A stretch of DNA of 64,000 nt from Ectorhizobium quercum (GTDB taxonomy: Bacteria > Pseudomonadota > Alphaproteobacteria > Rhizobiales > Rhizobiaceae), in assembly GCF_026552795.1 (NCBI RefSeq), contig NZ_JANFPI010000010.1:62001-126000 (forward strand), in the 5' to 3' direction. The notes beneath the pieces were generated by a model that made no database searches, was not told the DNA's origin, and was given only the letters and a program-made list of their open reading frames with translations. Shown one piece after another: positions 51,055 through 58,027 of this stretch; the stretch's first letter is position 1; the number at the start of each line of letters is the position of its first letter. The translations under genes were made by a program, and so were the position numbers.

Positions 51055-51970
51055 GGCTCGCGCCCTGCTGAAGCTCAACGAAGGCGATCCGAGCGAACAG
51101 CGTCTCTACTACCTTCCCCACTATGTGGCCGCCGACAAGGGCTTCTTCGCCGGAGCCAACCTCGAGGTTCTGTTCACTCGCACGGCGACCGGCGGACATA
51201 CGGTGCGCGGGGGCCAGATCCCGGCCGTCCTGTCGGGCGAAGCCGATCTCACCATCGGCGGGCCGATGGTGACGATGAAGATGCTGGAAGAGGGAACGGC
51301 CCATCTCGTCAACATCTGTGCCGCCGTGCGGACCCATCCCTGGTATCTCCTGTCGCGCCAGCCGATGCCTGAATTCTCCTGGGACGACCTGCGCGGGCGC
51401 ACCGTGGTCGATATCGCCAATATCGGCACCGCGACCTTCACCTTCTCGTCGCTGCTGAAGGAAAAGGGGCTTGCCGGCAAGGTCGGACTGTCACCCGCAC
51501 CTCTGACCGAAAGCGAAGCTCTGGCCGCATTCGTGGCCGGCGACGGTGATTTCGCGATCCAGCACCTGCACGCGGCCGGTCCCGCCCTGGCAAAGGGCGA
51601 GGTTTTCGCCGTTCAGGACCTTGCCACCGCGACGGGCGGCGTTCCGTGGAGCGCCTACATCGCCCTGCCGGAGGTCGTGGACCGGCGCCGGGCCGATTTC
51701 AAGGCATTCGCCGAAGCGATGGACCGCGCCTTCGCATGGATTTGCGAACATGACGGCACGGAAATCGCCGCCCTGATCGGCCACCGTTTTCCATTTTTTC
51801 CGCGCGGCGCGATGGCGATGGCCATCGATCTTTACCGGAAGGCCGGTCTCTGGCCACCGAACCAATTCATTCCGCAGCAGGATTTCGAACGGTTCAGCCG
51901 ATTGCTGGTCGAGGCCGGCTGGCTGTCCGCACCGGCGGATTATGAGAAGCTTGTCCGGCCTCTCGACTGA
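51047..51970 (+). CDS. NMT1/THI5-SsuA-like binding-protein-fold protein without signal peptide
   Basis: A 307-residue protein of the NMT1/THI5/SsuA periplasmic-binding-protein fold. It has RLYYLPHYVAADKGFFAGANLEVLFTRT, SGEADLTIGGPMVTMKMLEEG, DLRGRTVVDIANIG and a C-terminal QQDFERFSRLLVEAGW. No signal peptide precedes the fold whether the start is 51047 or 51017, so it should be cytoplasmic and may be an enzyme or ligand carrier rather than a transporter part. It overlaps the oxidase-like gene by 8 bp and precedes the amidohydrolase by 17 bp. Confidence 0.8.
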   Translation: MSEARALLKLNEGDPSEQRLYYLPHYVAADKGFFAGANLEVLFTRTATGGHTVRGGQIPAVLSGEADLTIGGPMVTMKMLEEGTAHLVNICAAVRTHPWYLLSRQPMPEFSWDDLRGRTVVDIANIGTATFTFSSLLKEKGLAGKVGLSPAPLTESEALAAFVAGDGDFAIQHLHAAGPALAKGEVFAVQDLATATGGVPWSAYIALPEVVDRRRADFKAFAEAMDRAFAWICEHDGTEIAALIGHRFPFFPRGAMAMAIDLYRKAGLWPPNQFIPQQDFERFSRLLVEAGWLSAPADYEKLVRPLD

Positions 51971-51987
51971 CATCGATGGAGAATGAC

Positions 51988-53364
51988 ATGGACACCCTCA
52001 TCAAAGGCGGCACGGTCGTCACCGAACACGGCGTCGCTCCGCTCGACATCGGGATTGCCGGTGGCCGGGTCGCTGCACTTCTGTCTCCCGGCGAAGCCGT
52101 GGACGCGGGCCGGATCGTCGACGCGACCGGGCTTCTCGTCGTGGCGGGGGCCATAGACGCGCATGTTCACTTCACCGGTTCCAACCCCTATCCCGAGGAG
52201 GAACTCTTCGACGGAACCTGCTCCGCGGCAATGGGGGGCGTGACCACGATCATCGAGATGCCGCACTCCAATCCGCCCGCCACCACCCTCGAGGCGTTCG
52301 AGGCGAAGAAGGCGATGGCGATGCGACAGGCGGTCGTCGATTTCGGCCTGTGGGGCGGGCTCGACGGCAGGAACTGCAACGAACTGCCGCGCCTGCGCGA
52401 AGCGGGAGCGCTGGCGTTCAAGGGGTTCCTGTGCAGTTCGCAACGCGACCGGGCCGCCAGCGATCCATCCGGTCTCCCCGCCCTGACCGATGCCGAATTG
52501 GTCGAGGCCATGCGCGTGGTCGGAAAATTCGGCGGGCTGATCGGCCTGCACGCGGAGAACCACGACCTGCTCATCGAGGCGCAGGCGAGGCTCCGCGTCG
52601 CAGGACGCACCGACATGCGCGCCCACGCGGAAGCGGGACCCGAAATCGCCGAGATCGAGGCGGTCTCACGCATCATCACGCTGTCGCGCGAAACGGGAAC
52701 GCGCTGCCATATCGTTCACCTGAGCTCCGGGAAAGCAGCGGAACTGATCGCCGCCGCGAAGGGCACGGCTCCGGTTTCCGTCGAGACCTGCTCCCATTAT
52801 CTTCTCCTCGATGAAGACGATCTGGTCCGCATCGGCCCCTGGGCACGCTGCGGGCCGCCGCTGCGGCCGAGGGAGACCATCGACCTGCTCTGGACGTCCG
52901 TGCTGAACGGTACGATCGACATCCTCGCTTCCGACCATTGCCCCTATCTGCCCGAAGCCAAATCGATCGGGTTCGAAAGCGTCTGGAAGGCCGGGATGGG
53001 CCTGACCGGCGTCCAGACGACGGTGCCGCTCCTGTTCAGCGAAGGCGTGGTGAAAAGGGGGCTGAGTCTGACGGATTTTGCCCGCATGACCGCGGCAGGT
53101 CCGGCCAGACTGTTCGGCCTTTATCCGAAAAAGGGCACGATCGCTCCCGGAAGCGATGCCGACCTGGTCTTCTACCGCCCCGACGAGGAATGGACGATCA
53201 CCGGGCAGTCCTTTCCCGGCCGTGCGAAGTGGACCCCGTTCGAAGGCACCCGCTGCACGGGCCGCGTCGTAAGGACGATGGTTCGCGGGACGGATGTCTA
53301 TGCCGATGGCACCATCATGGTTTCCGCAGGCTTCGGCACATTCCAGCACGCCGCGTGTTCATGA
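51988..53364 (+). CDS. Cyclic amidohydrolase (dihydroorotase/allantoinase/hydantoinase family)
   Basis: A 458-residue metal-dependent amidohydrolase. Metal-site elements are visible: GAIDAHVHF, the Lys that becomes carboxylated in ALAFKGFL, HAENHD, HIVHLSSG and ILASDHCPY. The order and length match allantoinase and dihydropyrimidinase/hydantoinase. It opens a cyclic amide such as a hydantoin or ureide; the exact ring is not evident. The start at 51988 has GGAG 7 nt upstream. It is the last gene of the transporter operon, implying the imported compound or its oxidised form is a cyclic amide. The following 158 bp (53365-53522) show no recognisable feature. Confidence 0.88.
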   Translation: MDTLIKGGTVVTEHGVAPLDIGIAGGRVAALLSPGEAVDAGRIVDATGLLVVAGAIDAHVHFTGSNPYPEEELFDGTCSAAMGGVTTIIEMPHSNPPATTLEAFEAKKAMAMRQAVVDFGLWGGLDGRNCNELPRLREAGALAFKGFLCSSQRDRAASDPSGLPALTDAELVEAMRVVGKFGGLIGLHAENHDLLIEAQARLRVAGRTDMRAHAEAGPEIAEIEAVSRIITLSRETGTRCHIVHLSSGKAAELIAAAKGTAPVSVETCSHYLLLDEDDLVRIGPWARCGPPLRPRETIDLLWTSVLNGTIDILASDHCPYLPEAKSIGFESVWKAGMGLTGVQTTVPLLFSEGVVKRGLSLTDFARMTAAGPARLFGLYPKKGTIAPGSDADLVFYRPDEEWTITGQSFPGRAKWTPFEGTRCTGRVVRTMVRGTDVYADGTIMVSAGFGTFQHAACS

Positions 53365-53522
53365 AAGCTGATCAGCGTATCGTGAGCACTCATCTCGACA
53401 TTCTTGCGATCACCACTGGCTGCAAAGATGGCAAGGCGTTGAAGCAATCCAATGATCCTGCAATGGGCAGATGACATCGCAATGCGGTCGGCACGCGTTT
53501 CAACACCGGCTGCACCATAACC

Positions 53523-54065
53523 TCAGGATGGTAGATGCCTCCCCATCCCCCTCAACATTTCCGTTGACGCAGCGAAGCCGGCAAGCGGAACGGAGAATGC
53601 GATCGTCCTGTTGCGCGAGACGGTATATGCGTGGATATCAAGCTTTTCGGCATATTCGAGCTGTTCCACGGCCATCCTATCGAAATGAAGCTTGACCACG
53701 CAACGGGCCGGGCTATTGGCCGCGATCGGTATCTTCCTCGTCAGCCCAGCATCGTCGATCCGGAGGCGGACTCCGTCCGATGCCTCAAGACCCGCCGGAA
53801 GGACGAGAATACCCCGCATTTCACCGCCGCTTGCGAAGCCGAGGTCAATCATCACCTTTGGCAAGCCGCCCCGATGTTCGATGTATCGGACGACGCTGAC
53901 TTCATGCCCCTCGGGGCCGGTTCGCTCGATGGTCCAGCAGGCCGCTTCCGGTAGCACAGGACCGGGCCGGTTCCACGCGGAAGCCTCATTGTTCCCCTTG
54001 GCCCTGAGCCTGATCGTTGCGGTTGTCGAAAACAACGAGGCGAATGCAAGAGTATGGTCCATCAT
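53523..54065 (-). CDS. IalB-like (invasion-associated locus B family) protein
   Basis: A 180-residue protein resembling IalB: a W-x-I...SVVRYIEH first half, then GEMRGILVLPAGLEASDGVRLRIDDAGLTRKIPI, matching the (I/V)LPxGL...L.IDD core, PARCVVKL and the final AFSVPLAGFAAS where IalB has LPVSLxGFxxA. The start at 54065 has GGAGGAA 6 nt upstream. A convincing signal peptide is not visible, unlike most IalB proteins. It lies 35 bp downstream of hasE and is the last gene of the heme-acquisition operon. Its role there is unknown. Confidence 0.7.
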   Translation of the reverse strand: MMDHTLAFASLFSTTATIRLRAKGNNEASAWNRPGPVLPEAACWTIERTGPEGHEVSVVRYIEHRGGLPKVMIDLGFASGGEMRGILVLPAGLEASDGVRLRIDDAGLTRKIPIAANSPARCVVKLHFDRMAVEQLEYAEKLDIHAYTVSRNRTIAFSVPLAGFAASTEMLRGMGRHLPS

Positions 54066-54100
54066 CGGCATTTCCTCCATTTTCCTGAAAGGTGGCATGT

Positions 54101-55405
54101 TCATTCTTCCCGGAAGGCCCGGTTGATCTGGTCGGACAGCGGCTTGACGAAGTAGGACAGGGCCGTGCGCTCGCCGGTCTGGATCATCGCTTCGGCCGGC
54201 ATGCCCGGTACGAGCGTCAGTTCCTCAAGCTTCTTCAATTCGTCAGCCGGAACCGCAAGGCGCACCAGATAATAGGAAAACCCGGTACGTTCATCGGTTG
54301 TCAGGTCTGCCGCGATCCGGCTGACATGGGCGTTCAATTCCGGGGTGATGCGCGTATTGAAGGCCGACATGCGCAGCACGGCCTTCTGGCCAAGCTGGAT
54401 CTGGTCGATATCCTGCGGTTGAATCTGCACCTCAAGCGCCAGATCGTCGCCCTCCGGCACGATCAGCATGATCGGATCAGCGGGCGAGACCACGCCCCCG
54501 ACCGTGTGCACGGCCAGTTCGTGAACGATACCCGTCTGCGGCGCGATGATATCGATGCGCTTCAGCTCGTCTTCCGCCGCGACCTTGCGCTCGACATATT
54601 CGCCGATCTGCCCCTGAATCTCACGCAACTCCCGGCCGACCTCGGCCTTCAGGTCCTGGTCGATTTGCAGGATTTGCAGCCGCGTCTCGGTAATGCGGCC
54701 AGCCGCCTGCGCCTGATAGGCGATCTTCTCACCACGCTCGCCGCCATAGGTGGCAGCCTGCGTCTTGAGGCTGTTCAACCTTTGCACCGAAACGATGCCC
54801 TGGTTGTGCAACGCTTCCTGTGAGACGATTTCCGTTTCCAGAACCGCAAGGCCATTCGCATAAGCGATTTCCTGTGCTTTCAGCCCCTCGATTTCGTGTT
54901 CGTATTGGGCGATCCGTTCGATGAGCTGGGCCTTCTTGCCTTCCCGGGATTCCTTGCGAAAATCGAACAGCCGCGTCTCGCTGTGGATGGCGGACGCCAC
55001 GTCGGGATCGTCGCGGCGGGCCAGCAGCCAATCGGGAAGCTCGATAGCGTCGAGGTCGTCACGCTCCGCCTCCAGCCGCGCCAGACGGGCACCCAGTTCA
55101 TCCAGCCGCTTGGTGACGATGGCGAGATTGGCCCGCGTCTGGGTGGCGTCGAGACGCATGACCACGTCGCCGGCACGCACCTTGTCGCCTTCGCGAACAA
55201 GGATTTCCCCGACGACGCCGCCGGTCGGATGCTGCACCTTCTTGACATAGGAATCGACCACGAAATGCCCGGACGCGACGACGGCGCCGGCCAGATTGGT
55301 CGCAGCCGCCCAGGTGCCGACGCCACCGACCAGAACCACGCTCGCCAGCAGGCCGGCCATCAGGTGACGGCGGATGGAACGGGAAACATCGTCAATGCTC
55401 GACAT
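54101..55405 (-). CDS. hasE: HlyD-family type I secretion adaptor (HasE-like)
   Basis: A 434-residue membrane-fusion protein. It has one N-terminal membrane segment (HLMAGLLASVVLVGGVGTWAAATNL), a lipoyl half-motif (GHFVVDSYVKKVQHPTGGVVGEILVREGDKVRAGDVVMRLD), a long coiled-coil region (about residues 90-270) and a C-terminal beta-barrel ending GERTALSYFVKPLSDQINRAFREE, the PrtE/HasE pattern. It links the ATPase to a TolC-type channel to export the hemophore. It overlaps the ATPase gene by 14 bp. No TolC/HasF gene is in the window. Confidence 0.9.
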   Translation of the reverse strand: MSSIDDVSRSIRRHLMAGLLASVVLVGGVGTWAAATNLAGAVVASGHFVVDSYVKKVQHPTGGVVGEILVREGDKVRAGDVVMRLDATQTRANLAIVTKRLDELGARLARLEAERDDLDAIELPDWLLARRDDPDVASAIHSETRLFDFRKESREGKKAQLIERIAQYEHEIEGLKAQEIAYANGLAVLETEIVSQEALHNQGIVSVQRLNSLKTQAATYGGERGEKIAYQAQAAGRITETRLQILQIDQDLKAEVGRELREIQGQIGEYVERKVAAEDELKRIDIIAPQTGIVHELAVHTVGGVVSPADPIMLIVPEGDDLALEVQIQPQDIDQIQLGQKAVLRMSAFNTRITPELNAHVSRIAADLTTDERTGFSYYLVRLAVPADELKKLEELTLVPGMPAEAMIQTGERTALSYFVKPLSDQINRAFREE

Positions 55406-57233
55406 CGGGCTTCTCCGTCACCGTATCGTTTGCGGACGTCGCTTCAGGCTGGGCGGGATTGGCGATCACACGCAGGGGCGTCATGCCGAAACCCGTCGCG
55501 GGAAAGGGTTTCCCCGCTGCCTGCGGACGGGACGCAGGTTTGAGGACCCTGGACAACACTTCCTCCCTCGGGCCGAACGCCTTCTGACGGCCGCCGTCCA
55601 TCATCAGTATATAATCGACGGCATTGATGGCAGCCGGACGATGGGCAACAACGATGGCGATGCCGCCGCGCGCGCGAACCGAGGCGATGGCCCGTATAAC
55701 GGCGGCTTCTCCATCGACGTCGAGGTTGGCGTTGGGTTCGTCCATGACGATGAGGAAAGGATCGCCGTAAAGGGCGCGGGCAAGGCCGATACGCTGGCGC
55801 TGGCCCGCCGAAAGCGCCGAACCGCCCTCGCCGATCTGGGTTTCGTAACCCTTTTCGAAACGCAGGATCAGCTCATGGACGCCGGCGGCCTTCGCTGCGG
55901 CAACGACGGATTCCGGGTTCGCGTCCGGTTCGAACCGGGCGATGTTTTCGGCAATCGTTCCGCCGAACAGTTCGACGCCCTGCGGCAGATAACCGATATG
56001 CCGGCCAAGAACCTCCCGGTCCCATTGGTCGAAACTCGCACCGTCGAGGCGCACCTTGCCCGAGGCAGGCATCCATGCGCCGACCAGTGCGCGGACCAGC
56101 GTCGACTTGCCCGACCCCGAAGGACCGATAATGCCGAGTGCGCCTCCGGCCGGAACCGCAAAGCCTGCTCCCATGACGGTCGGGGCCTTTTCCCCCGGCG
56201 GGACGATGGTGACGCCTTCGACGCGCAATTCCTTTTCCGGTGCCGGCAATGCCATCACCTGTGCATCCGGAGGCACTTTTCCGAGGAGGTCTTTCAGGCG
56301 GTTCCAGCTCTGGCGGGCCATGAGGAACGGCTTCCAGCTTGCTATGGCGAGATCGACCGGGGCCAGCGCCCGGCCCATCATGATCGAGCTGGCGATCATC
56401 ACGCCCGGCGTGACCTCCTGCCGGATGACGAGATACGCGCCGACACCGAGGATCGTCGATTGCAGCATGATGCGGAGGGCTTTGGCAACGGAACCGAGAC
56501 CGCCGGCCACATCCCCGGTCTTGCGATTTGCCGCGAGATACTGGCCATTGGCCTTCTGCCATCGCGCCGCTATACGCTTTTCAAGCCCCATGACGCGAAC
56601 GACTTCGGCATTGCGGCGGGTCGCTTCCAGCAGGCCGTTGCGGATCATGTTGTGGGTGATGGCGTCGCTGATCGGCTGGCGCGACAGAATGTTGGTGATC
56701 ACCGTCAGGGATACCAGCACGATCGCACTGACCAGAGCGGTGACGCCGATCCAGAAATGGAACAGGAAGCAGATGCCGAGATAGAGCGGCATCCACGGCA
56801 GATCGAAAAGCGCGGTCGGGCCGTTTCCGCCGAGGAAACCGCGAACATTGTCGAGGTCGCGCAACGGCTGAAGGCCATCGCCCTGCATGCGCGTCAGAAG
56901 AGGAAGGCGCACGACAGCATCGTGAACGCGACCGGAAAACTGTCCGTCGAAACGCTCGCCGATGCGCAACAGGACACGCGAGCGGATAATGTCGAGAAGG
57001 GCCTGAAAGGCATAGAGTCCGGCCGCAAGCACCGCGAGCCCGACCAGGGTCGGCACGCTGCCGCTGGCAATCACCCGGTCGTAGATTTGCAGCATGAACA
57101 AAGGCGAGGTCAAGGCCAGCACGTTGACGACGCCGCTGATCATCGCGATTGCCGCTGCGCTTCGCGTCAGGGGAAAGGCAACCGTCGCGGCATCAAGCCG
57201 CGACGGCACCCGAACCTTTGAACGGTTCGTCAT
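55392..57233 (-). CDS. hasD: Type I secretion ABC transporter, permease/ATPase (HasD/PrtD-like)
   Basis: A 613-residue exporter with a six-helix membrane domain and a C-terminal ABC domain. The PrtD-type features are LTSPLFMLQIYDRVIASGSVPTLVGL in the membrane part, Walker A GPSGSGKSTLVRALVG, signature LSAGQRQRIGLARALYG and Walker B LIVMDEPNANLD. It lacks the N-terminal peptidase-like domain, as expected for exporters of hemophores and serralysins with C-terminal signals. The start at 57233 lies 7 nt after the hasA stop; a TTG start at 57248 is possible. Confidence 0.9.
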   Translation of the reverse strand: MTNRSKVRVPSRLDAATVAFPLTRSAAAIAMISGVVNVLALTSPLFMLQIYDRVIASGSVPTLVGLAVLAAGLYAFQALLDIIRSRVLLRIGERFDGQFSGRVHDAVVRLPLLTRMQGDGLQPLRDLDNVRGFLGGNGPTALFDLPWMPLYLGICFLFHFWIGVTALVSAIVLVSLTVITNILSRQPISDAITHNMIRNGLLEATRRNAEVVRVMGLEKRIAARWQKANGQYLAANRKTGDVAGGLGSVAKALRIMLQSTILGVGAYLVIRQEVTPGVMIASSIMMGRALAPVDLAIASWKPFLMARQSWNRLKDLLGKVPPDAQVMALPAPEKELRVEGVTIVPPGEKAPTVMGAGFAVPAGGALGIIGPSGSGKSTLVRALVGAWMPASGKVRLDGASFDQWDREVLGRHIGYLPQGVELFGGTIAENIARFEPDANPESVVAAAKAAGVHELILRFEKGYETQIGEGGSALSAGQRQRIGLARALYGDPFLIVMDEPNANLDVDGEAAVIRAIASVRARGGIAIVVAHRPAAINAVDYILMMDGGRQKAFGPREEVLSRVLKPASRPQAAGKPFPATGFGMTPLRVIANPAQPEATSANDTVTEKPDVEH

Positions 57234-57240
57234 CCTTCGC

Positions 57241-57945
57241 TCACGCAATCGTTGCGGGGTCGGCGACGAACTGGAAGTCGGCGCTGCTCAGCGTACCGGA
57301 GAAGCCGGCGAGCGTGATGGTGTTGCCATCCCACGCGATGGTATTGCCGCTGATTGTGGCATCGTCCGCGAAGTCCGCGTAATTCGTCCACAGGGAGGTA
57401 TCGAACACGATGTAGTCTTCGCCATCGGTGAAGTCGTTGATCGTGTCGGAGCCCCAATTGTCTTCGAAGTAGAAGTAATCGGTGGCGTCATAGCCGTAGA
57501 GCGTGTTGTCCGCCTCCGTGCCGACCTGGATGGTGCCGGCGTCGTCGAAGTAGTCGTAGACGCGAGACGCATCGCCAGCAATGAGGCCATAGACCAGATA
57601 GTCGAAGCTATCCGGGCCGGCATTGACGTTGAGGTCGCGGAAGTCGAACGTCAGTTCGACGTTCGTGACCGAGGTGAGGCCGCTGGCATCGGTCGTGAGA
57701 CCATAGCCGAAGGTCAGGGCATCGGCCGTCCCGGTCAGATTGCCGCCGGAATAGGCCGTGAAATCACCGTCGAGCACGGCGGCATAGTCCGAGGTATTCG
57801 TCCCCTGGATCCACTGATCGTATGGCGCGGAGGAGGGATAGAATGTCCCGTACCTGTTCGCCAGCGATGCCGTCGCCGCGACATAGCTGTCGATATAGGC
57901 TTCCAGATCGGCGCTGGCATCCGTCAGATTGATAAGAAGCGACAT
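57241..57945 (-). CDS. hasA: HasA-like secreted hemophore with RTX/serralysin-like C-terminus
   Basis: A 234-residue protein. Residues 1-135 match HasA in order and pattern: RYGTFYPSSA, DGDFTAYSGGNLTGTADALTFGYGL, then VELTFDFRDLNVN and FDYLVYGLIAGDASRVYDYF. Tyr65 is a candidate heme ligand corresponding to Tyr75 of Serratia HasA; the neighbouring His83 equivalent is not evident. Residues 140-185 (GTEADNTLYG...WGSDTINDFTDGEDYIVFD) resemble the serralysin/RTX C-terminal module, absent from classic HasA, which is about 180-205 residues. There is no N-terminal signal, as expected for type I export. The gene lies between hasR and hasD. Confidence 0.82.
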   Translation of the reverse strand: MSLLINLTDASADLEAYIDSYVAATASLANRYGTFYPSSAPYDQWIQGTNTSDYAAVLDGDFTAYSGGNLTGTADALTFGYGLTTDASGLTSVTNVELTFDFRDLNVNAGPDSFDYLVYGLIAGDASRVYDYFDDAGTIQVGTEADNTLYGYDATDYFYFEDNWGSDTINDFTDGEDYIVFDTSLWTNYADFADDATISGNTIAWDGNTITLAGFSGTLSSADFQFVADPATIA

Positions 57946-58027
57946 CTCTCGTTCTCCTTGGGTTGGTTTCACTGCTGTTGTCCGCCTTCGGCGAACCTCG
58001 TTATCGCGCCTTGAGGACGCGAAATCC

